Shown here in pieces: positions 44,322 to 53,440 of a DNA stretch of 64,000 nt (positions are counted from its first letter, which is position 1; every line of letters begins with the position of its first letter). Origin of the DNA: Pseudomonadota bacterium (GTDB lineage Bacteria; Pseudomonadota; Gammaproteobacteria; Burkholderiales; Burkholderiaceae_B). Both the position numbers and the translations under genes were made by a program. The DNA lies in contig JAEWHK010000005.1 of the NCBI GenBank assembly GCA_023387815.1, positions 1 through 64,000 of the forward strand, read 5' to 3'. The notes beneath the pieces are model-generated. The model saw nothing but the letters and a program-made list of their open reading frames with translations, did not search any database and was not told where the DNA came from.

Positions 44322-45212
44322 ATGTTACTGCAGCGAGTCGTTACCGCCGTTGTTTTATTGGTCGTCCTGCTGCTGGTCAGCGTGTTTCTTCCACCAGTCT
44401 GGTTCCGGCTGTTTATGGCGCTCTCAAGTGCCCTGGTCATATGGGAATGGTTACGCATCGCCACTTTGACCTCCCGTACTGCCGCAGCAGCTGCCGGGGT
44501 TTATTTTATTATCGCAGCTGGCGTGGCGATCACTGGTTTTGATGATGCCCTCGCAACCACAGGCTCTGCTGTGGCAGCCTATCCCTCGCGCGCTGCCTGG
44601 ATTGATCCGCTGGCGTCTGTTCTGGGCGTTCTGGGCCTGCTATTCTGGACCATCATGGCCCCGCTGAGTCTGAGTCACGCGGATACGCAGCGCTCGCCGC
44701 GCAGTCTCATCAGTCTTGGCGCCGGTATTGTTGTGACTGCGGCCAGTGCACTTGGTCTCTCCATGCTGCATCAGCAATACGGAGCCTGGTTCATTTTTTC
44801 TTTTCTTGGCGTCATTTGGTGTGCCGACACTTTCGCCTATTTTGGTGGGAAACGGTTCGGCGGACCGCGGCTGGCCCCTACAATCAGCCCAGGGAAAACG
44901 CGTTCCGGCGCGCTATGCGGCCTGATTGCGGCGGTGGCCTGGATCGGGATCACGCTTTTCATCGGAGACAGTTTTGCGGCCTATCTGCATCAGTACGTTC
45001 CTGCTATTCTGGTGCTCCTCGGTGGCGCCTTGCTGGGTATCTATTCCATGATCGGCGACCTGTATGAGTCTTTGATCAAACGACGTGCGTCAGTCAAGGA
45101 CTCCAGCAATCTGCTTCCCGGGCATGGTGGTGTGTGGGATCGGTTCGATTCCATCCTGTCTGTAACACCCGTCGTGCTCTGTCTGTGGCTGTTTATCCGC
45201 CATTTTTACTAA
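44322..45212 (+). CDS. cdsA: Phosphatidate cytidylyltransferase
   Basis: A 296-residue multi-span inner-membrane enzyme (E. coli CdsA has 285) that makes CDP-diacylglycerol from phosphatidate and CTP. The C-terminal signature SMIGDLYESLIKRRASVKDS with the HGGVWDRFDS continuation is complete. The long open frame begins at 44124, but the ATG at 44322 follows GAGGGAGG and starts a membrane segment directly. Central parts vary more in length, with a loop of Ala/Ser residues near position 80. Confidence 0.95.
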   Translation: MLLQRVVTAVVLLVVLLLVSVFLPPVWFRLFMALSSALVIWEWLRIATLTSRTAAAAAGVYFIIAAGVAITGFDDALATTGSAVAAYPSRAAWIDPLASVLGVLGLLFWTIMAPLSLSHADTQRSPRSLISLGAGIVVTAASALGLSMLHQQYGAWFIFSFLGVIWCADTFAYFGGKRFGGPRLAPTISPGKTRSGALCGLIAAVAWIGITLFIGDSFAAYLHQYVPAILVLLGGALLGIYSMIGDLYESLIKRRASVKDSSNLLPGHGGVWDRFDSILSVTPVVLCLWLFIRHFY

Positions 45213-45252
45213 CGGCGTCTTCGATCGTCTCTTTTCCCGGAACAGAAGGTTC

Positions 45253-46425
45253 ATGCAGAATATTACGATTTTCGGAGCAACCGGCTCGATTGGTGACAGT
45301 ACGCTGGATATCGTGCGACGACACCCGGATAAATTCACCATTTACGCACTCAGTGCACAACAGCGGATGGAAAAGCTCGCCGCCCTGGCTGTCGAGTTTG
45401 CAGCCAGCGTCGTTATCGTGCCCGACGTTGCTGCCGTGGATGTTTTTCGATCTCACTGGCCTCATCATCTGGCGCTGCCTGAAATTCGGCTCGGCGAAAA
45501 AGGCCTTTGTGAAACAGCCCGGGATCCGGAAACCGATTGTGTGGTGGCGGCCATTGTGGGGATCGCGGGGCTGGCTTCGGCATTTGAGGCGGCGCAGGCA
45601 GGAAAACGTATCCTGCTGGCAAATAAAGAGGCGCTGGTTGCCGCAGGTTCTCTTTTCATGCAGACTGTCCGCAACCATAATGCCGAACTGCTGCCAGTGG
45701 ACAGTGAGCACAATGCCATTTTCCAATGTCTGCAGAACGGACGAGATAAATCCCAGATTCGACGCGTGATTCTGACTGCATCGGGCGGTCCCTTTCGCGA
45801 AACACCACTGACGCAACTGGCGGACGTGACACCAGAGCAGGCCTGTCGCCACCCGAACTGGAGCATGGGCAGGAAAATCTCTGTGGATTCGGCTACCATG
45901 CTGAATAAGGGTCTGGAGGTAATTGAGGCGCATTTCCTGTTCGATTTGCCGGCCGAACAGATTGATGTGGTCATCCATCCCGAAAGTACGATCCATTCCA
46001 TGGTGGAGTTTATCGATGGTTCACTGCTTGCCCAATTGGGCAATCCCGATATGCGTATCCCCATTTCCTACGTCATGGGTTACCCCGAACGCATTGAGAG
46101 CAGCAGCCCTGTTTTTGATCTGCGCAAACTGCATCAACTGAATTTCTCGGTGGCAGACCATGAGCGCTTTCCCTGTCTGCGGCTGGCCTTTGAAGCACTC
46201 AGGGCAGGGCAGGCCGAGTGTATTGCGCTCAATGCCGCCAATGAAATTGCCGTCTCGCATTTTCTTGAGGGACGGCTGCGGTTTACCCAGATTGCAGATA
46301 TCATCGCCCGCACGCTGGACTGGCAAAGCGGGCAGTCCGGCTCAGTCAACCATATTGATGATGTTTTTCTTCTGGACCAGGAAGTGCGTGAACGCGCCCG
46401 CCAATTTCTAACGGCCTCTGTCTGA
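45253..46425 (+). CDS. dxr: 1-Deoxy-D-xylulose-5-phosphate reductoisomerase
   Basis: A 390-residue NADPH enzyme (E. coli Dxr has 398) of the MEP isoprenoid pathway. The Rossmann motif is ITIFGATGSIGDST, the substrate segment is PVDSEHNAIFQ, and the metal/active-site region includes SGGPFRETPL and MGRKISVDSATMLNKGLE. It feeds the isoprenoid supply for UppS two genes upstream. The ATG at 45253 is 40 bases after cdsA. Confidence 0.97.
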   Translation: MQNITIFGATGSIGDSTLDIVRRHPDKFTIYALSAQQRMEKLAALAVEFAASVVIVPDVAAVDVFRSHWPHHLALPEIRLGEKGLCETARDPETDCVVAAIVGIAGLASAFEAAQAGKRILLANKEALVAAGSLFMQTVRNHNAELLPVDSEHNAIFQCLQNGRDKSQIRRVILTASGGPFRETPLTQLADVTPEQACRHPNWSMGRKISVDSATMLNKGLEVIEAHFLFDLPAEQIDVVIHPESTIHSMVEFIDGSLLAQLGNPDMRIPISYVMGYPERIESSSPVFDLRKLHQLNFSVADHERFPCLRLAFEALRAGQAECIALNAANEIAVSHFLEGRLRFTQIADIIARTLDWQSGQSGSVNHIDDVFLLDQEVRERARQFLTASV

Positions 46426-46430
46426 ATACC

Positions 46431-47765
46431 ATGCTTTCCAGTATCGTTTTTTTCATTATTACAATCAGTATCGTGGTGGTTTTTCACGAGTTGGGCCATT
46501 ATCTTGCGGCTAGACTTTGTGGCGTCCACGTAGAACGTTTTTCTCTTGGGTTTGGAAAGGTCTTGTTTCGTCGCACAGACCGTCGGGGGACCGAATGGGT
46601 CGTTTCCGCGTTGCCCCTGGGCGGCTATGTGAAACCGCTGGCGGAACCCGAGGCCGCCGGCATGCAGTCGTTGCGACGCGGCGCAATGAGTGAAAAGAAT
46701 CCATGGCAGCGCATGCTGATATTTGCGGCTGGTCCAGCCTTCAGTCTGTTACTTGGCATATTGATATATTCCGGTATGTATATGGTGGGCAGTCATGTTC
46801 CCGAACCCATTCTTGGTCAGCCGGCAGTAGGCACACCCGCACAAGTTGCCGGGGTGCGCAAGGGGGATCGTGTACTGGCGCTGGATAATAAAGCCATACA
46901 GTCCTGGACAGAGATGCAGCAGCATTTGCTGGAACCAATGATCCTTGGTCAGTCTGTTGATATGAAGGTTCGTCATGCAGACGACAGCATTCAGGATCTG
47001 ACCGTGGCGCTGCAGCCTGCGCCGGACAACCTGGAAAATGTGAATCTTGCGGAAAGAAACGGGCTCACCATTGACGCACCCGCGCCAAGTGCAGCCCAGG
47101 TCATCGCAGGTGGAGCAGGGGAGCAGGCAGGGTTACGCCAGGGCGATACCATCCTGCGCGCCGCGGACAGCCAGTCTCTGGATGCCCGTTCCTTCATCGA
47201 TATCATTGAAAAAAGTGTAGATACACCCGTTCCTTTGGACATTCTGCGCGATGGCAGACATTTATCCCTGACTGTGATACCGCGGGCAACCCCCGAGTCT
47301 GATGGCACAGTGAAAGGCAAAATCGGCGTGGCATTGCAGTCGAACCTGCCCATGACATTCGTGCGCTACGGTTTTTTTGACAGTGTCGGTCTCGCGACCA
47401 CAAAAACGTTCGACACCGCGTGGTTTTCCGTCAGAATGCTGGCCAGAATGGTTACAGGCCAGGTGTCGTGGAAAAATATCAGCGGCCCGGTAACAATTGC
47501 AGATTATGCCGGCAAATCAGCCAGTCTGGGTATTGGGCGGTTTATCGAGTTCGTTGCACTCATCACGATCAGCATCGGGGTACTCAATCTGATACCCATT
47601 CCCGGGCTGGATGGGGGGCAAATGCTGTTTGCATTTGCTGAAATCATTCGCGGTCGCCCCTTACCGGCGTTTGTGCAGGAGAAAGGACTGGCATTTGGCT
47701 ATATGCTTTTACTTGCCTTGATGGTGGTCGCCTTTCTGAATGATGTTATGCGAATCACCGGGTAA
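46431..47765 (+). CDS. rseP: Site-2 protease RseP (intramembrane zinc metalloprotease)
   Basis: A 444-residue inner-membrane protease (E. coli RseP has 450) that cuts RseA to release sigma-E and removes leftover signal peptides. The zinc motif HELGH lies in the first membrane segment (VVVFHELGHYLAARLCGV). Two PDZ domains are in the periplasm, and the third segment has LNLIPIPGLDGGQML, with the catalytic Asp. It lies five bases after dxr and 134 before bamA. Confidence 0.96.
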   Translation: MLSSIVFFIITISIVVVFHELGHYLAARLCGVHVERFSLGFGKVLFRRTDRRGTEWVVSALPLGGYVKPLAEPEAAGMQSLRRGAMSEKNPWQRMLIFAAGPAFSLLLGILIYSGMYMVGSHVPEPILGQPAVGTPAQVAGVRKGDRVLALDNKAIQSWTEMQQHLLEPMILGQSVDMKVRHADDSIQDLTVALQPAPDNLENVNLAERNGLTIDAPAPSAAQVIAGGAGEQAGLRQGDTILRAADSQSLDARSFIDIIEKSVDTPVPLDILRDGRHLSLTVIPRATPESDGTVKGKIGVALQSNLPMTFVRYGFFDSVGLATTKTFDTAWFSVRMLARMVTGQVSWKNISGPVTIADYAGKSASLGIGRFIEFVALITISIGVLNLIPIPGLDGGQMLFAFAEIIRGRPLPAFVQEKGLAFGYMLLLALMVVAFLNDVMRITG

Positions 47766-47829
47766 CAGCTTTCAAACAGCAGCCTGATGGCATTCAGGCC
47801 GCTAACGTATTAACATACAAGGAAATTTG

Positions 47830-47859
47830 CTGACAAGTCGCCGGGTTCTGACATACAAT
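47830..47859 (+). promoter_or_regulatory. Possible promoter for bamA
   Basis: CTGACA (47830-47835) and TACAAT (47854-47859) are 18 bases apart. The overlapping GGAAATT at 47821-47827 is close to a sigma-E -35 (GGAACTT), but no good sigma-E -10 is found at 16-17 bases, so sigma-E control is only possible. Confidence 0.45.
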
Positions 47860-47899
47860 TTAGCGCTTATGCATATCCGTATCCACAAGGAAAGTCCGA

Positions 47900-50269
47900 A
47901 TGTCTTTGAGACAGCCTAGTTCAATGAAAAAGAAGGCGATACCGGCTCTGGTCGCCATGCTCCTCCTTCCGCAAGCATCTTTCGCATTTGCGCCCTTTGT
48001 GGTGCAGGACATCCAGGTAAAAGGATTACGCAGTACCGATCCTTCCACGCTGTTCAATTATGTACCAGCGCGTGTCGGCAAGCAGTTTACCGAAGCGCAG
48101 GCCACAGATTCCGTCAAACGGCTGTATGCAACGGGCCTGTTCAATGACGTGGATATCTCCACACGCAACAATATCGTTTACGTGAATGTTGTTGAGCGGC
48201 CGGTCATTACCTCGGTCACCTTTGATGGCATGAAGGCCTTTGACAGCAAGACCATTACCGAATCACTGCAGGGTGTGGGATTCGGAGCCGGACGTGCCTA
48301 CGACGAAGCGCTGCTTGAGCGCGCCCGCAATGAAATCAAGGCCCAGTATGTTGCCAAGGGCCATTACGGTACCGAAGTCAATTCTTCCATCACGCCACTG
48401 CCAAACAACCGTGTAGGTATCAATTTCGCCGTACAGGAAAGCGGGATTTCGCGCATCCGCGACATTCATTTTGTCGGTAACGAGGCCTTTTCCGAAGGTA
48501 CTCTGCGCGACCAGATGGACATGACCACACCGGGCTATATGACCTGGTACACGGGGTCAGACAAGTATTCCCGTGAAAAACTGGACAAGGATACCGAATC
48601 AATCCGCAAGTACTATATGGATCGCGGCTATCTGGACTTCAACATGGATGCGCCGCAGGTCAACATTACACCTGACCGTGAAGACATCAACATCAATCTG
48701 ACGGTGAACGAAGGAAAGCCATACAAGCTGCGCAAAGTGCAGCTGGCCGGCAACCTGATGGGCCTGAATAACGAACTGCAGGCACTCATCAAGCCTAAAG
48801 TCGGTGAAACCTATAGCGAAGAACGCGCCAAAGAAACCACAGATGCCATCAAGAGTTATCTGGGCGGACTCGGCTACGCTTTTGCCAACGTCAACGCCAA
48901 TCCTGTTCCAGACAAAGAAACGCAGGAAGCCGATCTGACATTCTTCGTGGATCCAGGCCGTCGCGTCTATGTGAACCGAATCAATATTGGCGGCAACACA
49001 CGCACACGTGATGAGGTCATTCGCCGCGAGATGCGTCAACAGGAAGCCGGCTGGTATGACGAGACTCGTCTGTCACAGTCCAAAGACCGCGTCAATCGTC
49101 TGGGCTATTTCAACTCCGTTGATGTTACGCAAATGCCTGTACAGGGTACAGACGATCAGGTTGACGTCAATGTAGACGTCAAGGAAAAACCAACTGGTCT
49201 GATCAATCTGGGTGTGGGCTACGGTACGTCCGACAAGCTGTCATTTACTGCAGGAATCAGTCAGGAGAACGTTTTCGGCTCTGGTACCGATCTGGGACTG
49301 CAGCTGAACACCAGCAAACGTTATCGTAATATCAGCCTGACTCACACCGATCCTTACTGGACAACCAGTGGTATCAGTCGTACGACATCGCTTTATTACC
49401 GGACCGAACGTCCGCTGAATTACAACGTAGAGCAGGACGAAGATTCCTACCGGACCCGTACCATTGGTCTGGGCATGAACTTTGGTGTGCCCATTTCCGA
49501 AAACGATCGCATCATCATGGGTGCGACCTTCGAAAACAGTAACATCAAGCTTCCAAGTACCGATTCCGGTTACCTGATTCCACAGGCATACCGAGATTTT
49601 GTTGAGGACTATGGCAGGTCTACCAATACGGTCCTGCTCAATCTGGGATGGCGCAAAGATACGCGTGACAATGCACTGGCTCCGACTCGCGGCTATCTGA
49701 GTTCTGTTTCCGGTACACTGGGTGTGGGTGATCTGAAATACTATATGCTTAGCGGCCAGCAACAGTATTATCTGCCCCTGGGCAAAGACTACACGCTGGC
49801 GTTCAATCTGAGTGCAGATTACGGTCGTTCTCTGTCCAGTGACAAGCCATTTCCCGTCATCAAAAACATCTACGCCGGGGGTATCGGTTCTGTCCGCGGC
49901 TATGAAGGCGCCTCTCTGGGCCCTCGTGACGTTGTGAGCGGCGATTATCTGGGGGGGTCGACACGAGTCGTTGGTAACGTACAGTTATATCTTCCTTTCC
50001 CAGGTACGCATAACGATCGCACATTGCGCTGGTTTGTTTTTGCCGATGCTGGTAAGGTGGGCACGTCAGGCAAGGCATCATGCACTACCGGTAACGATAA
50101 TGAAGGTGGTCTGGTTGAAGATCCTTGCGGATGGCGGTATTCGACTGGTGTCGGTCTGTCCTGGCAGTCTCCGCTGGGCCCGCTGGAAATTTCCTACGCG
50201 CATCCGATTCGTCCGAAACCGGGTGATAACAAACAGAAATTCCAGTTCCAGATCGGTACATCGTTCTGA
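47900..50269 (+). CDS. bamA: Outer-membrane protein assembly factor BamA
   Basis: A 789-residue Omp85 protein (E. coli BamA has 810) that inserts beta-barrel proteins into the outer membrane. A signal peptide ends near residue 32 (MLLLPQASFAFA). Five POTRA domains cover about residues 33-420 (FVVQDIQVKGLRSTDP begins POTRA1), followed by a 16-strand barrel. The VRGYE motif of the L6 loop is present as GSVRGYEGASLGPRD, and the last residue is Phe (QFQIGTSF), as in outer-membrane proteins. The ATG at 47900 has an AAGGAAAG ribosome site; an in-frame ATG at 47924 is less favoured. Confidence 0.97.
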   Translation: MSLRQPSSMKKKAIPALVAMLLLPQASFAFAPFVVQDIQVKGLRSTDPSTLFNYVPARVGKQFTEAQATDSVKRLYATGLFNDVDISTRNNIVYVNVVERPVITSVTFDGMKAFDSKTITESLQGVGFGAGRAYDEALLERARNEIKAQYVAKGHYGTEVNSSITPLPNNRVGINFAVQESGISRIRDIHFVGNEAFSEGTLRDQMDMTTPGYMTWYTGSDKYSREKLDKDTESIRKYYMDRGYLDFNMDAPQVNITPDREDININLTVNEGKPYKLRKVQLAGNLMGLNNELQALIKPKVGETYSEERAKETTDAIKSYLGGLGYAFANVNANPVPDKETQEADLTFFVDPGRRVYVNRINIGGNTRTRDEVIRREMRQQEAGWYDETRLSQSKDRVNRLGYFNSVDVTQMPVQGTDDQVDVNVDVKEKPTGLINLGVGYGTSDKLSFTAGISQENVFGSGTDLGLQLNTSKRYRNISLTHTDPYWTTSGISRTTSLYYRTERPLNYNVEQDEDSYRTRTIGLGMNFGVPISENDRIIMGATFENSNIKLPSTDSGYLIPQAYRDFVEDYGRSTNTVLLNLGWRKDTRDNALAPTRGYLSSVSGTLGVGDLKYYMLSGQQQYYLPLGKDYTLAFNLSADYGRSLSSDKPFPVIKNIYAGGIGSVRGYEGASLGPRDVVSGDYLGGSTRVVGNVQLYLPFPGTHNDRTLRWFVFADAGKVGTSGKASCTTGNDNEGGLVEDPCGWRYSTGVGLSWQSPLGPLEISYAHPIRPKPGDNKQKFQFQIGTSF

Positions 50270-50300
50270 TTTTTGTCTTGCGTATTCTGCTGTAACATAT

Positions 50301-50327
50301 CTGCACCCGCGTGACGCGGGAATGCAG
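50301..50327 (+). terminator. Stable hairpin between bamA and skp
   Basis: CTGCA-CCCGCG (50301-50311) pairs with CGCGGG-AA-TGCAG (50315-50327) around a TGA loop. There is no T run directly after it, so it probably stabilises the bamA 3' end or limits readthrough to skp rather than ending all transcription. A TATAAT at 50352-50357 could start skp separately. Confidence 0.45.
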
Positions 50328-50384
50328 ATGCCAGCGGCCGCTTTTTAACGCTATAATCAATTTTTTCTCTGAAGGTTAATGTAT

Positions 50385-51002
50385 ATGAGTTTTAGCTTGG
50401 CAAACACGAAGTTCAATAAACGCACAATTGCCCAGTTGCTTGTGGCTTCTGTGCTCGGCGTTTCTGCATCTTCTGTTGCATTTGCGCAAACCGCAGGCAA
50501 AGCCGCAGACAAGAAATCCACGACGTCAGGCAGCACCGCGTCGGCTTCTCAGAGCGCGCCTGTCAGCAACATTAAAATCGGCTTCGTCAACACAGAAAAA
50601 ATCCTCCGCGATTCGGCACCTGCCAAGGACGCGCAGGCCAAAATCGAAAATGAGTTCAAGAAGCGTGACACCGAACTTCAGAAACTGGCCAGCACCTTGC
50701 GCAGCAAATATGAAAGTTTTGACAAGAACGCGCCTGTGATGTCCGATGCGGATCGCACCAAGGCTCAGCGCGAACTGTCTGATCTTGATACCGATCTGCA
50801 ACGCAAACGTCGCGAATTCCAGGAAGACTTCAACCGTCGTCGTAACGAAGCGTTTTCCGGCATTGTGGAAAAAGCAAATGCAGCAATCAAAAGTATTGCC
50901 GAAAAAGAGAATTACGACCTGATCGTTCAGGACGCGGTAACTGTCAGCCCACGTATTGATATTACCGATACCGTTATTAAAGCGCTCGATAGCGGCAAGT
51001 AA
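50385..51002 (+). CDS. skp: Periplasmic chaperone Skp/OmpH
   Basis: A 205-residue secreted chaperone (E. coli Skp has 161) that holds unfolded outer-membrane proteins on their way to BamA. The signal peptide ends at AFA in VAFAQTAG. A Lys/Ser/Ala-rich stretch of about 30 residues precedes the fold, which explains the greater length. The fold starts with IKIGFVNTEKILRDS and continues as long charged helices (the tentacles). An ATG six bases upstream at 50379 is too close to GAAGG (50371-50375); the ATG at 50385 has nine bases of spacing and is preferred. The lpxD ATG lies two bases after its stop. Confidence 0.92.
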   Translation: MSFSLANTKFNKRTIAQLLVASVLGVSASSVAFAQTAGKAADKKSTTSGSTASASQSAPVSNIKIGFVNTEKILRDSAPAKDAQAKIENEFKKRDTELQKLASTLRSKYESFDKNAPVMSDADRTKAQRELSDLDTDLQRKRREFQEDFNRRRNEAFSGIVEKANAAIKSIAEKENYDLIVQDAVTVSPRIDITDTVIKALDSGK

Positions 51003-51004
51003 TC

Positions 51005-52090
51005 ATGAAGCAGGCTCCGGACACTGTTCACACGGTAACGCTGGATCGCCTGCTTGCTGCAGCCGATACGCAGGGACTGGAATGGGAAATTTACAACCCG
51101 CAGGGCAGGCCCATGCCGGAGATTTCCGGTATCGCTTCCCTGAACAGTGCGACTGACCAGTCCCTAAGCTTTCTTTCCAATCCGAAGTTCTTCGGACAAC
51201 TCTCTACGACAAAGGCGGCGGCCGTCCTGTTGCCCGCTCGCGCGCTGGAACATCTCCCGGAGCAGACGCCATTTATGGTGGTTTGTTGCGAGAACCCTTA
51301 TCTGCTCTACGCGCGCCTGAGCCAATGGTTTGAAAAGCAGCGCCGTGCCGGCATTCCTCGCTCAATCCATCCTACGGCTGTCATTCACGAATCTGTGCAT
51401 CTGGGAAATAACGTTTCCATTGGGGCGCATGCCGTCATTGAAGAAAACTCGCATATTGCAGATGGCGTGACTATCGGTCCGGGATGTATTCTAGGTCGTA
51501 ATTGTCATGTCGGTGCAGACAGCCTTTTACATGCGCGGGTAACGTTCTATGATGACGTCCGTATTGGAGAGCGCTGCATTATTCATAGCGGAGCAGTGCT
51601 GGGCGCCGATGGTTTCGGCTTTGCGCCCGATGCCACCCACGAGGCGGGAGCCTGGTCCAAAATCGTACAGTTTGGCGGTGTGGTGGTTGGGAACGACGTT
51701 GAAATCGGCGCAAATACGACGATTGATCGTGGCGCCCTGGACGACACCATTGTTGGCAACGGCGTCAAACTGGATAATCTGATCATGATCGGCCACAACG
51801 TGCAGATCGGCGATCATACCGCCATGGCGGGTTGCGTCGGTGTCGCGGGTTCTACGGTGATTGGCAAGCGTTGCACCCTGGCGGGAGCTGCCATGCTGGC
51901 GGGACACATTACGCTGGCCGATGATGTGCATATTTCAGGCGCTTCGGGTGTTATGTCCGACCTGACCAAACCGGGGCGCTACACAGCTGTATTTCCCTTG
52001 GCTGAGCATTCTGTCTGGCAGAAAAATGCCGCAGTTTTGTCTCAGCTTGCACAATTACGTCGACGAATTCGCGATCTGGAAAAGGCCTAA
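51005..52090 (+). CDS. lpxD: UDP-3-O-(3-hydroxyacyl)glucosamine N-acyltransferase
   Basis: A 361-residue left-handed beta-helix acyltransferase (E. coli LpxD has 341), third step of lipid A synthesis. The N-terminal uridine-binding domain is followed by hexapeptide repeats such as IHPTAVIHESVHLGNNVSIG. The catalytic histidine lies in the MIGHNVQIGDHTAMAG stretch. It begins the lpxD-fabZ-lpxA-lpxB cluster. The fabZ gap is 103 bases, the largest within the cluster, so a second promoter there is possible. Confidence 0.97.
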   Translation: MKQAPDTVHTVTLDRLLAAADTQGLEWEIYNPQGRPMPEISGIASLNSATDQSLSFLSNPKFFGQLSTTKAAAVLLPARALEHLPEQTPFMVVCCENPYLLYARLSQWFEKQRRAGIPRSIHPTAVIHESVHLGNNVSIGAHAVIEENSHIADGVTIGPGCILGRNCHVGADSLLHARVTFYDDVRIGERCIIHSGAVLGADGFGFAPDATHEAGAWSKIVQFGGVVVGNDVEIGANTTIDRGALDDTIVGNGVKLDNLIMIGHNVQIGDHTAMAGCVGVAGSTVIGKRCTLAGAAMLAGHITLADDVHISGASGVMSDLTKPGRYTAVFPLAEHSVWQKNAAVLSQLAQLRRRIRDLEKA

Positions 52091-52193
52091 TATCTGTCCT
52101 CCGACGGGGCTGGTCGCTATTTGCCGACGAAATTGTCTAAAATCTGGTTTATCCCAATACGTATAACACTTTCTTATTATTACAGGATTACTC

Positions 52194-52649
52194 ATGCAAG
52201 TTGACATTCAAAGCATTATGGCGCGGCTTCCCCATCGCTATCCGATGCTACTTGTAGACAGAGTCCTGGAAATGGTGCCTGGTAAAAGCATTGTCGCCAT
52301 CAAGAACGTGACAGTCAACGAGCCATTTTTCAATGGCCATTTTCCCGGGCGTCCCGTGATGCCGGGCGTGCTGATCATTGAAGCACTTGCCCAGGCCGCT
52401 GCCATCTTTTCCTTTGCGGACGAGAATGGCTGCACTCACGACATATCGCGCAAAGCCTACTATCTGGTTGGCGTCGATAACGCGCGTTTTCGCAAGCCTG
52501 TGATTCCGGGTGATCAGCTCAAGCTTGAGGTTTCTGCCGATCGCATCAGCAAAGTCATCTGCAAATACAGTGCCCGTGCTACCGTAGATGGTGCAGTGGT
52601 CGCAGAAGCGGCCATCATGTGTGCCATTCGTGACCTGGACGAACAATGA
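52194..52649 (+). CDS. fabZ: 3-Hydroxyacyl-ACP dehydratase FabZ
   Basis: A 151-residue hot-dog fold dehydratase (E. coli FabZ has 151) that makes trans-2-enoyl-ACP in fatty acid synthesis. The motif NGHFPGRPVMPGVLIIEALA holds the catalytic His and Glu, and the N-terminal LPHRYPMLLVDRVLE region is conserved. It competes with LpxA for 3-hydroxyacyl-ACP, which explains why the two genes sit together; the stop overlaps the lpxA start by four bases. Confidence 0.98.
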   Translation: MQVDIQSIMARLPHRYPMLLVDRVLEMVPGKSIVAIKNVTVNEPFFNGHFPGRPVMPGVLIIEALAQAAAIFSFADENGCTHDISRKAYYLVGVDNARFRKPVIPGDQLKLEVSADRISKVICKYSARATVDGAVVAEAAIMCAIRDLDEQ

Positions 52650-53440
52650 GCGATCTTATTCACCCTACAGCCGTTATCCATGACGGAGCAACATTGCATC
52701 CCTCCGTCAGGGTAGGCCCATATTCAGTTATTCATAGTGGCGTTTCCATTGATGAAGGAACAGTTGTCGGCGAGCATTGCGTCATCGACGGCCTGACCCG
52801 GATTGGCAAAAACAATGTGTTCTACCGTTTCTGCTCCATTGGTGGAAATCCGCAGGACAAGAAGTATGCCGGCGAAAAAACCTCGCTGGAAATCGGTGAC
52901 GGCAATACCATTCGGGAATTCGTGACCATCAATACCGGCACTGTGCAGGATGTGGGTACCACCCGGCTTGGTGATGACAACTGGATCATGGCCTATGTGC
53001 ATATCGCCCATGACTGCCAGATTGGCAATCACACGATACTGGCCAATGCCGTGCAGCTGGCCGGACATATCCATATCGACGACTGGGCCATCGTGGGCGG
53101 CAGCTCTGCCGCGCATCAATACATCCACATCGGCGCTCACTCCATGACGGGCGGCATGAGTGCCATCCGTCAGGATATTCCTCCCTACATTCTGGGAGCA
53201 GGGCAGCCTTACCGGCCTGCAGGCGTTAATACGGAAGGCCTGAAGCGTCGCGGTTTTACGCCCGAGCAGATTCACGCCATCAAGGATGCATATAAATTGA
53301 TATACATGCGCAAACTAACGTCTGCTGAAGCAGCGGAGGAAATTGCGCGCTATCAACAGGACCATCCGGACACGGCCAGTGTGCTGGAACCCTTTATTAC
53401 ATTCTTTGAAACGGCATCGCGCGGCGTCAGTCGAGGATGA
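52646..53440 (+). CDS. lpxA: UDP-N-acetylglucosamine acyltransferase
   Basis: A 264-residue beta-helix acyltransferase (E. coli LpxA has 262), first enzyme of lipid A synthesis. Hexapeptide repeats start at IHPTAVIHDGATLHPSVRVG. The catalytic His is in AHDCQIGNHTILAN, and the C-terminal helical part begins GLKRRGFTPEQIHAIKDAY. It overlaps fabZ and lpxB by four bases on each side, so expression is coupled. Confidence 0.98.
   Translation: MSDLIHPTAVIHDGATLHPSVRVGPYSVIHSGVSIDEGTVVGEHCVIDGLTRIGKNNVFYRFCSIGGNPQDKKYAGEKTSLEIGDGNTIREFVTINTGTVQDVGTTRLGDDNWIMAYVHIAHDCQIGNHTILANAVQLAGHIHIDDWAIVGGSSAAHQYIHIGAHSMTGGMSAIRQDIPPYILGAGQPYRPAGVNTEGLKRRGFTPEQIHAIKDAYKLIYMRKLTSAEAAEEIARYQQDHPDTASVLEPFITFFETASRGVSRG

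Noticed and set aside
47821..47853. A sigma-E promoter for bamA
   Set aside because: GGAAATT is close to the -35 consensus, but no matching -10 is at 16-17 bases; a sigma-70-like pair fits better.
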